The notes: generated by a model not told the origin, from the letters alone. Positions 42,966 to 57,439 are shown, counted from the stretch's first letter. The stretch is 64,000 nt of DNA from Acidaminobacter hydrogenoformans DSM 2784 (GCF_900103005.1 NZ_FMWL01000001.1:348579-412578), one strand, 5' to 3'. Numbers and translations are program-made.

Positions 42966-44861
42966 TCAATTGCCCCGCTTTCTATTGCGTTGTTCCAAAT
43001 AGATCATCAGGACAGAAACATCAGCAGGGGACACACCGGAAATCCTGGACGCCTGTCCAACAGATTCAGGATTGATTTTTGTAAGTTTCTGACGCGCTTC
43101 TAAACGAAGGCCCTCAATTTCGTGATAATTAATATTTTGAGGCAGCCGCTTATTTTCCAATTGTTTAAAACGTTCTACCTGTTGCATTTGTTTTTGTATA
43201 TAGCCTTGATATTTTAATTGAATCTCGCACTGCACAAAAACATCTTCTCTTAGCTCTGGCCTTTCCAAATCAACTTCTCTAAGCAAATCATAATTAATTT
43301 CTGGTCGTTTCAACAGTTCTTGAAGTGAGGTGCCTTTCTTGACAGAAGAACTGCCAATTCTCTCTAAGAAGGCATTTACCACATCCGGGCGCACAGTGAC
43401 CTGCTCAAGCCGCCGCATTTCTTTTTCAATATTTTCCATTTTTTCAACAAGTCTCTCATACCGTTCTTGGGTTGCCAGACCAAACCTGTAACTCTTTTCA
43501 GTCAACCTCATATCGGCATTGTCCTGTCTTAAAAGAAGCCTATATTCCGCTCTTGAGGTCATCATACGATAAGGTTCATTGGTGCCTTTTGTCACCAGAT
43601 CATCAATTAAAACACCAATATAAGCCTCCGAACGGTCCAGTGTAAATGGAGGTGCGCCTTTAAGCTTTAAAACAGCGTTGATCCCAGCTATAATGCCTTG
43701 TGCCGCAGCTTCTTCATATCCTGACGATCCATTAAACTGCCCTGCGGAAAATAAATTTTCTATAGATTTTACTTCAAGCGTATTTTTTAGTTGTGAAGGA
43801 TCCAAACAATCATATTCAATTGCGTAAGCTGGACGCATAACTTCAACGCTCTCCAGACCTGGTATCGTACGCATGAAAGCTGTCTGCACATCTTCAGGAA
43901 GGCTTGTCGACATCCCTTGAACATACATCTCGTTTGTTTCATAGCCCTCAGGCTCTATAAACAGCTGATGTCTCTCTTTATCCGCAAATCGCGTTATCTT
44001 ATCTTCAATAGATGGGCAATACCGCGTACCAGTTCCTTCAATTTGTCCGCCAAACATGGCAGAACGAAGAATATTCCTTTGAATGACATCATGTGTCTCT
44101 TTATTGGTATAAGTCAACCAGCAGGGAAGCTCTTCAAATTCAACGCTGTCATTCATAAAGGAAAACGCGGCTGGTCTTGCGTCACCATATTGTGGCTCCA
44201 TTTTCGTGTAATCCAAAGAACGTTTGTTAACACGCGCTGGTGTTCCAGTCTTAAATCTCCATATGCCAATTCCATGAGACTTAAGGTTCTCTGCTAGCTT
44301 CAATGATGGTGCCAAGCCATTCGGACCGCTTTGAAACACTGCACTACCAATAAATATCTTCCCACCGAGATAAGTACCGGTTGCCAAAATGATGGCTTTC
44401 GCCTCATAACGCGCACCCGTACTTGTCAAAAGACTTTTTACACGACCATCAACAACCTCAATCTCAATGATTTCACCTTGTTTAAGGTCTAACCCATCTG
44501 TATTCTCAATGACTTTTTTCATTTCTACATGGTATTTTGTCTTATCAGCTTGGGCTCTTAAGGAATGGACAGCAGGACCCTTTCTGGTATTGAGCATTTT
44601 GCTCTGAACCATAGCCTGATCTATGATCAATCCCATTTGTCCTCCCAAAGCATCAACTTCACGAACCAAATGTCCTTTGCCTGTACCTCCAATAGACGGA
44701 TTACAAGGCAACATTGCTAAAGAATCCAAATTAATTGAAAACATGACTGTTTTCATGCCCATTCTGGCGCTTGCCAGCGCGGCCTCGCAGCCTGCATGGC
44801 CTGCTCCAATGACAGCAACATCATAACTTCCACTATAAAATTCTTCTTGCAAATCCAACAC
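42966..44861 (-). CDS. mnmG: tRNA uridine-5-carboxymethylaminomethyl modification enzyme MnmG
   Basis: FAD protein (GidA) that together with MnmE modifies U34 of certain tRNAs. 631 residues in the longest frame; FAD motif [45 protein letters not shown] and [19 protein letters not shown] [19 protein letters not shown] are all present, as is the C-terminal MnmE-binding helical domain. Start may be GTG 44861 or, with better spacing from GAGAGG, TTG 44852. Four bases after mnmE. Confidence 0.97.
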   Translation of the reverse strand: MLDLQEEFYSGSYDVAVIGAGHAGCEAALASARMGMKTVMFSINLDSLAMLPCNPSIGGTGKGHLVREVDALGGQMGLIIDQAMVQSKMLNTRKGPAVHSLRAQADKTKYHVEMKKVIENTDGLDLKQGEIIEIEVVDGRVKSLLTSTGARYEAKAIILATGTYLGGKIFIGSAVFQSGPNGLAPSLKLAENLKSHGIGIWRFKTGTPARVNKRSLDYTKMEPQYGDARPAAFSFMNDSVEFEELPCWLTYTNKETHDVIQRNILRSAMFGGQIEGTGTRYCPSIEDKITRFADKERHQLFIEPEGYETNEMYVQGMSTSLPEDVQTAFMRTIPGLESVEVMRPAYAIEYDCLDPSQLKNTLEVKSIENLFSAGQFNGSSGYEEAAAQGIIAGINAVLKLKGAPPFTLDRSEAYIGVLIDDLVTKGTNEPYRMMTSRAEYRLLLRQDNADMRLTEKSYRFGLATQERYERLVEKMENIEKEMRRLEQVTVRPDVVNAFLERIGSSSVKKGTSLQELLKRPEINYDLLREVDLERPELREDVFVQCEIQLKYQGYIQKQMQQVERFKQLENKRLPQNINYHEIEGLRLEARQKLTKINPESVGQASRISGVSPADVSVLMIYLEQRNRKRGN

Positions 44862-44865
44862 CTCT

Positions 44866-46248
44866 CTATTTGCCCAGACAGAATTGACTGAAAATCTTCG
44901 TTATCAGGTCATTTTCGACCGTTTCCCCTGTTATTTCGCCGAGAGCCTCATATGCATTCTTTACATCTACTTGTAAAAAATCGTATGGCATATTAACACG
45001 GCATGATTCAACCGCTTCGCTGAGAGATTTAGCAGCCCTGCGCAAAGCGTCCTGATGTCTGAGATTTGTTACCAATGACCGCTCTGAAAGTGAAACTTCC
45101 CCTCCGTAGACCATTTTGGCAATCTCATCTTCAAGTTCTTGAATGCCTTCTTCCTGAATTAAAGAAGTCTTAACAATTGGTACATGCTCACCCAGACTTT
45201 CACGTAAGTTAACCTCATCAATTACAGGCGCCAGATCGCTTTTGTTGAGTAAAACGATTGCGCGGCGTCCTCTCAGATAACCCATGATTTTTTCATCTTC
45301 CTCAGACAATGCTTCTGCTGCATTCAATACAAAAACCACCAAATCCGCACTGTTAAAAAACGCTTTGCTGCGCTCAACACCCAATTTTTCAACTAAATCA
45401 TCCGTTTCACGTATTCCAGCGGTATCCACTAATTTGATCGGTACGCCCCGAATATTCAACGTTTCTTCAATAATATCACGAGTTGTGCCGGGAATGTCCG
45501 TTACAATAGCTCTCGATTCCCGCAGTAAAGCATTTAACAGTGAGGATTTACCAACGTTTGGCTTACCAACAATGACTGTGCTGAGACCATCTCGCAAAAT
45601 TCGTCCAGTTTCACTTTTTTTAAGCAGCTCAGAGATAGATTTCTCTGCTGCCGTAAATCGGGAAGTCATTTCAGCATATGTCATTTCCTCAATGTCTTCT
45701 TCCGGATAATCAATGCAGACTTCGAGCTGTGCCATTGCAGCGAGAAGCGCTGCCCTAACGGCATCCACTTTTCTGGAAAGATGTCCTTCCAACTGATTGT
45801 AGGCAACGTTAAACCCTTGCGGTGTCTTTGCTTGAATCAAATCCATGATGGATTCTGCTTGAGCCAGATCCAGACGTCCATTCAAGAAAGCGCGCTTTGT
45901 AAATTCACCTGGCTCCGCCATACTGGCGCCATTTTCCAGAATCAGCTTAACAATTTCTGTCATTGGAACAATGCCGCCATGACAATGAACCTCGACCATA
46001 TCCTCACGGGTATAGGTTCCCGGAGCAAACATAGGCACTAACAATACCTCATCCACTACAGAGCTCTCTCTGTAAACATGACCATAGAGCATCCTTCGAT
46101 GATCCTCCGTTGTGATTGAAGCCCTGTTTTTCTGGACGAAAATTTTGTTGGCGATCTCCACACTCAATTCGCCGCTCATTCGCACAATACCTATGGCACC
46201 CTCACCTGGAGGTGTTGATATTGCAACGATTGTATCCTCTCTGAACAA
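44866..46248 (-). CDS. mnmE: tRNA modification GTPase MnmE
   Basis: G-protein partner of MnmG, 460 residues. N-terminal folate-binding domain ([22 protein letters not shown]), helical domain, the G domain with [30 protein letters not shown] and NKSD, and the C-terminal catalytic Cys in FCLGK. TTG 46248 is chosen because GGAGGAC is at correct distance; the 18 extra codons of the longer frame lie within the terminator after jag. Confidence 0.97.
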   Translation of the reverse strand: MFREDTIVAISTPPGEGAIGIVRMSGELSVEIANKIFVQKNRASITTEDHRRMLYGHVYRESSVVDEVLLVPMFAPGTYTREDMVEVHCHGGIVPMTEIVKLILENGASMAEPGEFTKRAFLNGRLDLAQAESIMDLIQAKTPQGFNVAYNQLEGHLSRKVDAVRAALLAAMAQLEVCIDYPEEDIEEMTYAEMTSRFTAAEKSISELLKKSETGRILRDGLSTVIVGKPNVGKSSLLNALLRESRAIVTDIPGTTRDIIEETLNIRGVPIKLVDTAGIRETDDLVEKLGVERSKAFFNSADLVVFVLNAAEALSEEDEKIMGYLRGRRAIVLLNKSDLAPVIDEVNLRESLGEHVPIVKTSLIQEEGIQELEDEIAKMVYGGEVSLSERSLVTNLRHQDALRRAAKSLSEAVESCRVNMPYDFLQVDVKNAYEALGEITGETVENDLITKIFSQFCLGK

Positions 46249-46270
46249 CGTCTGTCCTCCTCTCGGATAC

Positions 46271-46299
46271 AAAAAACCCAGTAGCTTGACTGGGTTTTT
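46271..46299 (-). terminator. Terminator between jag and mnmE
   Basis: Perfect stem AAAAACCCAGT / ACTGGGTTTTT with a six-base loop and a T-run, six bases after the jag stop. mnmE must be served by read-through or by a promoter within the short space that remains. Confidence 0.85.
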
Positions 46300-46304
46300 C
46301 AAAG

Positions 46305-46925
46305 TTACTTATTCAAGAATATAACGACTTTACGATTAGGCTCCTCGCCTTCACTTTTAGTGCTGACATATGGATGTCCCTGCAATGAGGCGTGGATGAT
46401 CCTGCGTTCATACGGATTCATAGGTTCAAGCACAATATCTTTTCTCATTTTTTTTGCTTTTGCCGCAAGCCTGTGCGCCAATTTTTCAAGAGTTTCTTTC
46501 CGCTTGGCACGATAGCTTTCAGTATCCAGCGTCACTCTGAGATAATCATTTCTTTCTTTGTTGACCACCAGACTGACCAGATACTGCAGAGCGTCAAGCG
46601 TTTGGCCTCTCCGTCCGATCAATATAGCCATGTCTTTTCCTAAAATATCAAGATTCAAAGCGTCGCCATCCAGCTTCGCTACGACTGTACCATCAATTCC
46701 CATTTTCTCGAGAATTTTTTCAAGAAATTCAACTGCAATTCGATCGCTTTTTTCCTTGAGTTCCACGCGAACTTTAGCTTCTTTCGCGCCAAAGAGACCA
46801 AAAAGACCCTTTGAAGATTCTTCTATGACGTCTACTTTAACCTGATCTTCGGTTGCAGACAGTTCTATCAACGCTAGCTTAAGCGCTTCATCAACAGTTT
46901 TAGCGGTTTTTTCGACAACATACAT
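46305..46925 (-). CDS. jag: Jag/KhpB RNA-binding protein
   Basis: 206 residues: Jag N-terminal domain (VEKTAKTVDEALKLALIEL and SKGLFGLFGAKEAKV), a KH domain with the GRRG-type loop IGRRGQTLDALQYLVSLV, and an R3H domain ending MNPYERRIIHASLQGH. It binds RNA and affects cell elongation in other Gram-positives. Sits after yidC as in most firmicutes, GGAGG 12 bases before the ATG. Confidence 0.95.
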   Translation of the reverse strand: MYVVEKTAKTVDEALKLALIELSATEDQVKVDVIEESSKGLFGLFGAKEAKVRVELKEKSDRIAVEFLEKILEKMGIDGTVVAKLDGDALNLDILGKDMAILIGRRGQTLDALQYLVSLVVNKERNDYLRVTLDTESYRAKRKETLEKLAHRLAAKAKKMRKDIVLEPMNPYERRIIHASLQGHPYVSTKSEGEEPNRKVVIFLNK

Positions 46926-46932
46926 GAACTTG

Positions 46933-47637
46933 TTAAGCCTCCTTCTTTTTCAGGTGACCGGTAAGCTTTTGCTGAACGAGTTGGAACAAACTGCTGATAA
47001 TCCAGTAAATCAGAACACCCGCAGAAAGTGTACGTCCAGTAAATAGAATAACAAAAGGCAGTATGGTGTTCATGGTTTTCATCTGCTCATTGACTTGCTG
47101 TCCGGAATACATAGAGTTCATCTGCCAATAAGTAATCGCTGCCGCGAGTATAGGCATTAATCCTGGCAATGCTCCAATAAAACCTGTTGCCGATGGAATC
47201 AAAAGATTCAGCGTATCCGGGGCAGCAAGATCTTTTATCCAAAGAAAACCTTTACTGAGTGCTTCATTCGCCATTGCAGCGTTGTTATTAAAGACATACT
47301 GAATAGGATCTCTCAGTGTACCAAACAACGCGAAAATGATTGGCAGTTGAATCAACAGGGGCAAGCATCCTGCCATTGGATTAATATGATGCTGTTTATA
47401 GAGATCCATTTGCTTTGCGGCAAGCGTCTCTTTATCATTCTTATACTTTTCTTGCAACTCTTTAAGCTTTGGCTGTATTTCATTAATCGCCTTAGACGAA
47501 CGAATTTGTTGCAAATTTAACGGATACAACAAAAGTTTGACCAAAATTGTAAAAACTATGATTGATAATGCATAATCATTGACAAGATTATAAATCAAAC
47601 CCAATGTTTTTCCAAAAATTGCATATAAAAAACTCAA
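46933..47637 (-). CDS. yidC: Membrane protein insertase YidC
   Basis: Inserts membrane proteins with or without Sec. 234 residues, Gram-positive size, five membrane helices including FTILVKLLLYPLNLQQIRSS, MAGCLPLLIQLPIIFALFGTLRDP and the C-terminal pair. The usual N-terminal lipobox of Spo3J-type proteins is not seen; the sequence starts directly in a hydrophobic segment. TTG start behind AGGAGG. Part of rpmH-rnpA-yidD-yidC-jag. Confidence 0.95.
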   Translation of the reverse strand: MSFLYAIFGKTLGLIYNLVNDYALSIIVFTILVKLLLYPLNLQQIRSSKAINEIQPKLKELQEKYKNDKETLAAKQMDLYKQHHINPMAGCLPLLIQLPIIFALFGTLRDPIQYVFNNNAAMANEALSKGFLWIKDLAAPDTLNLLIPSATGFIGALPGLMPILAAAITYWQMNSMYSGQQVNEQMKTMNTILPFVILFTGRTLSAGVLIYWIISSLFQLVQQKLTGHLKKKEA

Positions 47638-47669
47638 TCCTCTTCCTCCTGACCAGCATTAAATCAATT

Positions 47670-47879
47670 TTATTTTAGTGGATCATATCCCCCTGGATGA
47701 AAGGGATGACATTTTATAATGCGTTTGATGCTGAGCCAAGATCCTTTTAAAGCACCATATTTAGATACGGCTTCAAATGCATAATGGCTGCAAGTAGGAT
47801 GAAATCTGCATCTCGGTCCGAGAAGCGGAGATATGTATCCTTGATAAAACCGAATCAAAGCGAGCAGTATTTTTTTCAT
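47670..47879 (-). CDS. yidD: Membrane protein insertion efficiency factor YidD
   Basis: 69 residues, [32 protein letters not shown] is the family core (positions about 6-38) and PGGYDPLK the typical end. It assists YidC. The ATG overlaps the rnpA stop as ATGA. Confidence 0.95.
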   Translation of the reverse strand: MKKILLALIRFYQGYISPLLGPRCRFHPTCSHYAFEAVSKYGALKGSWLSIKRIIKCHPFHPGGYDPLK

Positions 47880-48205
47880 TTCTGACGAAGCTCCTTCAAT
47901 AACCGGCGCACACTTTTTTCGATATCCTGATACGTTGCTTCGACAATTCTGACCCGTGCAATAAAAACAAGATCATAGCCAGTTGGCACGCGGTCTGAAT
48001 TTAATCTGTATGCTTCTCTGATCAAGCGTTTTGCTCGGTTCCTCACAACACTCTTTCCAACTTTTTTACTCACCGAAAATCCGACTCGATTTACTTTGAG
48101 TCCATTAGGTTTATGATACATCACGACAAATCGTGTTGCAGTTGACTTTGAATGTTTGTATACCTGAGCAAACTGACCGCTTTTTTTAAGCCCTTCAATC
48201 TTCAC
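47876..48205 (-). CDS. rnpA: Ribonuclease P protein component
   Basis: Protein subunit of RNase P, 109 residues. Family core [30 protein letters not shown] (about residues 35-65, RNR motif). GTG 48205 with GGAGG upstream is the start; the longer frame to 48244 begins in the rpmH spacer. Confidence 0.95.
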   Translation of the reverse strand: MKIEGLKKSGQFAQVYKHSKSTATRFVVMYHKPNGLKVNRVGFSVSKKVGKSVVRNRAKRLIREAYRLNSDRVPTGYDLVFIARVRIVEATYQDIEKSVRRLLKELRQK

Positions 48206-48255
48206 AATGAACCTCCAAGGCCTATAATTGCAAAAAAAGACCACTAGTCGCGGTC

Positions 48256-48390
48256 TTAAGCAGTCAAACTCTTTCTTCCTTTTTTTCTACGAGCTCTCAA
48301 TACGTTTCTTCCGGATTTAGTTTTCATTCTCTTTCTAAAGCCGTGTTCGACTTTTCTTTGTCTCTTTTTAGGTTGATAAGTTCTTTTCAC
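48256..48390 (-). CDS. rpmH: 50S ribosomal protein L34
   Basis: 44 residues: [20 protein letters not shown], then [20 protein letters not shown] and SLTA, the complete L34. GTG start with GGAGG 10 bases upstream. First gene of the leftward operon from oriC. Confidence 0.97.
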   Translation of the reverse strand: MKRTYQPKKRQRKVEHGFRKRMKTKSGRNVLRARRKKGRKSLTA

Positions 48391-48460
48391 TAGGGACACC
48401 TCCTTGAAATTAGATATCTATTAAACCAATGGGTTCACAAAACAAAAAGTCTGCTATGTC

Positions 48461-48489
48461 ATTATAATTTCTAAGACAGCCCTTGTCAA
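48461..48489 (-). promoter_or_regulatory. Promoter of rpmH-rnpA-yidD-yidC-jag
   Basis: Minus strand: TTGACA (48484-48489), 17 bases, TATAAT (48461-48466), both boxes perfect. It reads away from oriC. Confidence 0.88.
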
Positions 48490-48529
48490 TACCGAATTGA
48501 AGTGCCGTCATAAGTGATCCACAGATTAA

Positions 48530-48913
48530 CTAACAAAAATGAAATTGGTCAGGCTGTGGATATTTTTGTGAATTCAATTGAAAAACCTGCGATAATTTGA
48601 TATCATAATTTCACTGTTGATAAGTGAATCTTTTAATCCGAAACATTCACAATTATCCACGAAATGTGGATAACCCTGTGAATATTTTTCATTTAATTGC
48701 GCAAAACCACGTTAAAATGTATTATTGGCCTTATGTATATGTGGATAATGCCAATAACTAATTTTGTGGATAAATGGTGTTTGCGCATTTTTTATGCACC
48801 TTTATCCACATAACGCACACAAAACTGTTGATAGCTTGCAATCAAGCTACTGTGATAAGTTATTCCATTAGACTTGTTGATAATTTGTGAATAAAGTTTC
48901 TGGAGGTAATAAA
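48530..48913. other. oriC, upstream DnaA-box cluster (incA/incB-like)
   Basis: AT-rich 500-bp space between rpmH and dnaA. Clear DnaA boxes (TTATNCACA): TGTGGATAT 48555, TTATCCACG 48653, TGTGGATAA 48665, 48740 and 48765, TTATGCACC 48792, TTATCCACA 48802. Two of them (48653/48665) face each other. No open reading frame is supported here. Confidence 0.92.
48828..48856 (+). promoter_or_regulatory. Candidate dnaA promoter with internal inverted repeat
   Basis: TTGATA (48828-48833), 17 bases, TGTGAT (48851-48856). The spacer holds the inverted repeat AGCTTG-CAAT-CAAGCT (48833-48848). DnaA boxes stand 20-60 bp upstream, which would allow autoregulation. Confidence 0.5.
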
Positions 48914-50260
48914 ATGAGTTTGAATGTCCGGGAGTTATGGGAAGCGACTATGGCATTAATCAAAAAAGAATTGACGGAAGTAAGTTACAATACATGGTTA
49001 AAGTCGATCTCTCCCATCGCGGTCCGAGGCAATCGATTAATTTTGGCTGTACCAAATGATTTTAACAAGGAAATTCTTGAAAATCGCTATCTGTCACTTA
49101 TAACCAACGCCGTTAAAGAAGCAGCCAACAGGGAATTTTTAATTGAATTTGTTTTGATTACTGAAGCCTCAAAGTTTGAATCTGATCCACATGAATCATT
49201 GAAAAGATATGATGCTTTTGATGATGATATAAACCAACCTCGACTGAATCCTAAATATGTTTTTGATGAATTTGTTATAGGTAACAGCAACCGTTTCGCT
49301 CATGCTGCGTCCTTGGCTGTTGCCGAGTCTCCGGCAAAAGCATACAATCCATTGTTTATCTATGGTGGTGTTGGACTTGGCAAGACACACTTGATGCACG
49401 CCATCGGCCACTATATCCTGGATCAGAACAAGAAAGCCAAGGTTGCTTATGTAACCTCTGAAAAATTTACAAATGAATTGATTAATTCCATTAAAGATGA
49501 TAAGAATGCCGAGTTTAGAAATCGTTATAGAAACGTCGACGTTCTTTTAGTGGATGATATTCAGTTTATCGCAGGAAAGGAAAGGACACAGGAAGAGTTC
49601 TTCCATACCTTTAATGCCCTGTATGAAGCAAATAAACAAATCATAGTATCAAGCGACCGTCCACCAAAAGAAATTCCAACTCTTGAAGATCGTCTTCGGT
49701 CAAGATTTGAGTGGGGTTTGATTACAGACATTCAGGCACCAGACTTCGAGACACGCATCGCTATTTTAAGGAAAAAAGCTGAGATCGACAGTATTATCAT
49801 TCCAAATGAGGTCTTTGAATTTATTGCGCGAAAGATCAAATCGAACATTCGTGAGTTGGAAGGCGCACTGACAAGGATCATTGCATATGCATCGCTCGCA
49901 AATGTAGAAATTTCAGTTGAAATAGCTGCGGAGGCTCTCAAGGATATTATTGCTTCCTCAAAACCGAAGCAAATCAATGTTGAACTGATAAAAACCATAG
50001 TCGCCCAAAATTTCAATGTCAAAGTGGAAGATTTCATAACCAAGAGACGGACGCGATCTATTTCATACCCGCGCCAAATCGCTATGTACCTTTGCCGCGA
50101 GCTGACTGATATGTCATTACCTAAAATTGGAGAAGAATTTGGGGGCAGAGATCATACCACTGTCATTCACGCCTATGATAAAATATCAAAAGAGATTTTG
50201 GAAAGCGCTTCATTTAAATCAAGACTCGATAAAATTACTAAGGAAATACAAGGCGAGTAA
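48914..50260 (+). CDS. dnaA: Chromosomal replication initiator DnaA
   Basis: Binds DnaA boxes and opens oriC. 448 residues: domain I ([22 protein letters not shown]), a short linker, AAA+ domain III with [16 protein letters not shown] and [27 protein letters not shown], and domain IV with the signature [14 protein letters not shown] ([18 protein letters not shown]). The start ATG 48914 has GGAGG at the right distance. Confidence 0.98.
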   Translation: MSLNVRELWEATMALIKKELTEVSYNTWLKSISPIAVRGNRLILAVPNDFNKEILENRYLSLITNAVKEAANREFLIEFVLITEASKFESDPHESLKRYDAFDDDINQPRLNPKYVFDEFVIGNSNRFAHAASLAVAESPAKAYNPLFIYGGVGLGKTHLMHAIGHYILDQNKKAKVAYVTSEKFTNELINSIKDDKNAEFRNRYRNVDVLLVDDIQFIAGKERTQEEFFHTFNALYEANKQIIVSSDRPPKEIPTLEDRLRSRFEWGLITDIQAPDFETRIAILRKKAEIDSIIIPNEVFEFIARKIKSNIRELEGALTRIIAYASLANVEISVEIAAEALKDIIASSKPKQINVELIKTIVAQNFNVKVEDFITKRRTRSISYPRQIAMYLCRELTDMSLPKIGEEFGGRDHTTVIHAYDKISKEILESASFKSRLDKITKEIQGE

Positions 50261-50310
50261 CCCTATAGTATTTATACTCACAAAGTCCTGTGCAAAACTT
50301 TAAGAGCGCC

Positions 50311-50480
50311 TGTGGATAAAAACGGGCGCCTGTTTTTATCACAAACTGTGGATAACACATCAAGTTTTGATACGTTTGTCCACAGTGTACAAATTTCTTT
50401 AACGACTTGACGGTAACGGCTGTATAAGTTTTCAACATACCAACAGCCCCTACTACTATGACTAATATTATTACTTAGTT
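50311..50480. other. oriC, downstream part with DnaA boxes and DnaA-trio unwinding element
   Basis: Between dnaA and dnaN: DnaA boxes TGTGGATAA at 50311 and 50347, TTGTCCACA at 50376 and a weak TTTTCAACA at 50429. After a short GC stretch comes CTACTACTATGACTA (50450-50464), which on the opposite strand is a 3'-GAT repeat, the DnaA-trio, then AT-rich TATTATTACTTAG. This is the order seen in the B. subtilis unwinding region. Confidence 0.85.
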
Positions 50481-50525
50481 AAGTTTAAGACTCGAATTGA
50501 CCATCAGACGAGGAGGTTTTCCACA

Positions 50526-51629
50526 TTGAAATTCACTTGCCCGCAATCCGTACTCTCTGAAGCAATCCTCACAGTCTCCAAAGCTGTCTCATCAAAGTCA
50601 ACGCATCCCGCTTTGAATGGTATATTAATCGAAGCTAATGGAAGTGAAGTCACGTTAACAGGAAATGATTTAACCTTAGGTATTGAAACTAAATTTGTAG
50701 CTGAAGTGGAGCAAGAAGGGAGTGTCGTCCTTCCTGCAAGACTATTCGGTGAGATTATACGAAAACTTGTTCCACTGAATGTGTTGATTGAATCTAATGA
50801 CAATTACGAAACAAAGATTCTCTGTGATCGATCTGAATTCAAAATTATGGGGATGTCAGACGCTGAATTCTCAGAAATTCCGGAAGTAGATTCAAATTCT
50901 GGCGTTCAAATTGAATGCGGTCTTTTAAAAGGCATGATCAGACAAACTTTGTTTGCGACCTCTCTTGACGAATCGCGGCCAATCCTAACTGGTGCTCTTT
51001 TTGAGTTTGAACCAGACAGACTTTCTGTCGTTGCCATAGATGGCTATAGACTTGCGTTAAGGCAAGCTATGCTCCACTCGGATCTTAGCGGTAAAGTCGT
51101 AGTACCTGCTAAAACACTCAACGAAGTTGCTAAAATACTTTCCGGAGTTCCGGATGCAGAAATAGTCTATGTTCTTTTTACAGACCACCATATCCTTTTC
51201 GAATTCAATCAAATCAGAATTGTTAGCCGACTGCTCGAAGGAGAGTTTATTAAATATTCACAGATATTGCCGAAAGACAACAAAACTGTGGCAAAAGCAA
51301 AAACTGATGAATTGCTGAACAGTCTTGAACGCGCTTCTTTGATGGCAAAAGAAAGTAAAAATAGCTCAATAAAACTTTCCATTAAACCGCAAAGAATGAA
51401 TATCCTTTCGAATGTTGAAATTGGAAGCGTCAATGAAGAAGTCACCATTGATTTGAGTGGCCCGGAATTAGATATAGGCTTTAATCCCAAATATCTGATT
51501 GATGCTTTAAAAGTTATGGAAAGTGAATGGGTAACCCTCGAATTTTCAACTAATGTAAGTCCATGCATAATGAAACCAGTAAACCATGGATTTTATACCT
51601 ATCTTGTCCTGCCAGTAAGAATGGCCTAA
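50526..51629 (+). CDS. dnaN: DNA polymerase III beta sliding clamp
   Basis: Ring-shaped processivity clamp, 367 residues starting MKFTCPQSVLSEAILTVSKAV and ending with the family's PVRMA (YTYLVLPVRMA). Three clamp domains are visible. TTG start; AGGAGG lies nine bases upstream. Confidence 0.97.
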   Translation: MKFTCPQSVLSEAILTVSKAVSSKSTHPALNGILIEANGSEVTLTGNDLTLGIETKFVAEVEQEGSVVLPARLFGEIIRKLVPLNVLIESNDNYETKILCDRSEFKIMGMSDAEFSEIPEVDSNSGVQIECGLLKGMIRQTLFATSLDESRPILTGALFEFEPDRLSVVAIDGYRLALRQAMLHSDLSGKVVVPAKTLNEVAKILSGVPDAEIVYVLFTDHHILFEFNQIRIVSRLLEGEFIKYSQILPKDNKTVAKAKTDELLNSLERASLMAKESKNSSIKLSIKPQRMNILSNVEIGSVNEEVTIDLSGPELDIGFNPKYLIDALKVMESEWVTLEFSTNVSPCIMKPVNHGFYTYLVLPVRMA

Positions 51630-51640
51630 AGGAGATAATT

Positions 51641-51889
51641 ATGTACGTAATGATTCATACAGATTTTATAAAACTTGATCAGCTAATTAAGTTATCAGGC
51701 TTGGTACAAACAGGCGGTTACGCTAAACAAGTGATTGCCGATGGTTTGGTTAAATTAAACGGTGAATACGAAGTACAAAGGGGAAAAAAAATTCGACCTG
51801 GTGATAAAGTTGAAATAGAGGTCAGAGATGAATCTGATGCGCTTGTAGAAACTTATACCATTGAAGTCGGGTTTGGCCAGGAGGAATAA
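51641..51889 (+). CDS. yaaA: S4-domain protein YaaA
   Basis: 82-residue S4-like RNA-binding protein with IKLDQLIKLSGLVQTGGYAKQVIADGLVKLNGE (about residues 9-41) and RPGDKVEI. Located between dnaN and recF as in B. subtilis. It binds rRNA during ribosome assembly. ATG 51641 with AAAGGAG is used, not the longer frame overlapping dnaN. Confidence 0.93.
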   Translation: MYVMIHTDFIKLDQLIKLSGLVQTGGYAKQVIADGLVKLNGEYEVQRGKKIRPGDKVEIEVRDESDALVETYTIEVGFGQEE

Positions 51890-51892
51890 AAA

Positions 51893-54926
<3,034 letters not shown>

Positions 54927-55000
54927 AAAACTAAAATTTTCTGATATATAAATTTTTGAAGAAGTAATTTCGGGGGAAACTCCGAAGAGAGGTGTGCTCA

Positions 55001-57439
55001 ATGGATAACGAGATACAAAGAGTAGTGAATATGGACATCAGTAAGGAAATGAAAAAATCGTACATTGATTATGCCATGAGTGTTATTGTCAGTCGTGCGC
55101 TTCCTGATGTCAGAGATGGATTAAAACCAGTTCATAGACGCATACTTTTTGATATGCATGAGTTAAGCTTTGGACCGGATAAACCTTATAGGAAATCAGC
55201 GAGAATTGTGGGTGATGTACTTGGTAAATTTCACCCGCATGGTGACTCATCTGTATATAATGCCATGGTGCGTATGGCTCAGGATTTTGCGATCCGCTAC
55301 CAGCTAATAGACGGCCACGGCAACTTTGGCTCTATTGATGGTGATTCAGCCGCAGCAATGCGTTATACTGAAGCACGTATGTCTAAAATAGCGACAGAGC
55401 TTCTCAAGGACATTGATAAAGAAACAATCGATTATAGACCTAACTTTGATGAAACGTTGCAAGAACCTGTGGTGCTGCCATCGAGATTTCCAAATTTGTT
55501 AGTGAATGGTTCAAATGGCATAGCGGTTGGTATGGCAACTGCCATTCCACCTCACAACCTATCCGAAATTATTGATGCTACCTTAGCCATAATTGATGAT
55601 GCTGACATTGATATTGAAGATTTGATTGATATAGTTCGTGGCCCGGATTTTCCAACAGGCGCTCAAATTATGGGTTCTGAAGGGATTAAAAGAGGCTACA
55701 GAACTGGCAGAGGAAAAGTCATTGTAAGAGCAAAAGCAAGTATTGAAGAAATAAGGAAAGATAAAACTGCTATATTAATCTCTGAAATTCCATATCAAGT
55801 CAATAAATCTAAAATGTTGGAAGATATTGCCAATCTTGTAAGAGATAAAAAAATTGACGGTATCACAGATTTACGGGATGAGAGTAATAGAGAAGGCATC
55901 CGGGTTGTTGTTGAGCTACGTCGTGATGCGAATGCCAACGTCGTTTTGAATCAATTGTATAAACACACGCAATTACAATCCACGTTTGGCGTAAATATGA
56001 TCGCGCTGGTTGAGGGTGAACCTAAACTCTTAAATTTAAAGCAAGTGTTGCACTATTATGTATTGCATCAAAAAGACGTTGAAACGAGACGTGTTCAATA
56101 CGATCTTAGAAAAGCAGAAGAACGCGCTCATGTTCTCGAAGGCTTAATGATAGCACTGAACAATATTGACGATATGATTGAGTTGATCAAAGCTGCACCA
56201 AACCCTCCACAAGCTAAAGTAAGCTTGATTGAAAAATACGCATTAAGTGAAATTCAAGCTCAAGCTATTTTGGATATGCGTCTTCAACGATTGACCGGTC
56301 TTGAGCGTGACAAAATTGAGAATGAGTATAAGGAAATTATAGCGCTTATTAAGACTCTTCAAGAGATTTTAGCTGATGAAGTTCTGCTGTTCGATATTAT
56401 TAGAAAAGATTTATTAAGAATTAAGGAAAAATACGGCGATCCGCGCAGGACAGAAATTACTATCAACTATGATGAAATCGACATAGAAGACATGATTGAA
56501 GATGAAGATGTCGTGATCACGTTGACTCACAGCAACTACATCAAGAGGACACCAGTAGATACCTACGCGGCACAAAAACGAGGTGGTCGTGGAAAAACAG
56601 GGGTCACTACCAAAGAAGAAGATTTTGTGGAGAATATTTACACAACAAGAACACATGATTATTTGTTGTTCTTTACAAATTTTGGAAAAGTATATCGTTT
56701 GAAAGCTTATCAAATACCAGAAAGTGGGCGTGTTGCAAGGGGAACAGCTGTTGTTAATTTGATACAGCTTGATCCGGAAGAAGTTGTAACAGCTGTAATA
56801 CCTATAAAATCCTTTGAGTCAGGATATTTAATGCTTATGACCAAGAAAGGGATTGTCAAGAGAACAGCATTGAATAAATTTGATACTTCAAGAAAAAATG
56901 GATTAATTGCCATCCATTTGAATTCTGATGATGAATTGATCAGTGTTAGGGAAACCAGTGGCGCTGATGAAGTTATTGTTATTACCAGCCATGGCATGTC
57001 AGTCCGTTTCAATGAGAACGATGTTAGAGAAATGGGACGTGTCGCCACAGGTGTTAGGGGTATACGCCTTGGTCCTGATGATGAAGTTGTATGCATGGAA
57101 ATTATTCTACCAGATGGAAAACTTCTGATAGTCAGCGAAAATGGCTATGGAAAAAGGACAGAGCTAGATGAATATAGAATTCAGACCAGGGGCGGTAAAG
57201 GTATAAAAACTTATAACATGAATTCTAAAACTGGAAAAGTGGTCAGTGCGCGCGTGGTTAAAGATGATGAAGAAATCATGCTGATCAATAGCCAAGGTGT
57301 ATTGATCAGGCTGCACGTTGATGATATTTCTGTTCTTGGCAGATCTACGAGTGGCGTCAGATTGATGAAGACAGATGAGACTTGTTGTGTCGTTTCAACT
57401 GCAAGAATCGTGGATAAACCGTCAGAAGAAGATGAATAA
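55001..57439 (+). CDS. gyrA: DNA gyrase subunit A
   Basis: DNA-cleaving half of gyrase, 812 residues. QRDR region [50 protein letters not shown] (about 80-128) includes the catalytic Tyr; the six-bladed C-terminal domain carries the GyrA box [10 protein letters not shown]. Ser at the classic resistance position (GDSSVYNA) and Asp-like context are wild type. ATG 55001 behind GAGAGG; 74 bases after gyrB. Confidence 0.98.
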   Translation: MDNEIQRVVNMDISKEMKKSYIDYAMSVIVSRALPDVRDGLKPVHRRILFDMHELSFGPDKPYRKSARIVGDVLGKFHPHGDSSVYNAMVRMAQDFAIRYQLIDGHGNFGSIDGDSAAAMRYTEARMSKIATELLKDIDKETIDYRPNFDETLQEPVVLPSRFPNLLVNGSNGIAVGMATAIPPHNLSEIIDATLAIIDDADIDIEDLIDIVRGPDFPTGAQIMGSEGIKRGYRTGRGKVIVRAKASIEEIRKDKTAILISEIPYQVNKSKMLEDIANLVRDKKIDGITDLRDESNREGIRVVVELRRDANANVVLNQLYKHTQLQSTFGVNMIALVEGEPKLLNLKQVLHYYVLHQKDVETRRVQYDLRKAEERAHVLEGLMIALNNIDDMIELIKAAPNPPQAKVSLIEKYALSEIQAQAILDMRLQRLTGLERDKIENEYKEIIALIKTLQEILADEVLLFDIIRKDLLRIKEKYGDPRRTEITINYDEIDIEDMIEDEDVVITLTHSNYIKRTPVDTYAAQKRGGRGKTGVTTKEEDFVENIYTTRTHDYLLFFTNFGKVYRLKAYQIPESGRVARGTAVVNLIQLDPEEVVTAVIPIKSFESGYLMLMTKKGIVKRTALNKFDTSRKNGLIAIHLNSDDELISVRETSGADEVIVITSHGMSVRFNENDVREMGRVATGVRGIRLGPDDEVVCMEIILPDGKLLIVSENGYGKRTELDEYRIQTRGGKGIKTYNMNSKTGKVVSARVVKDDEEIMLINSQGVLIRLHVDDISVLGRSTSGVRLMKTDETCCVVSTARIVDKPSEEDE

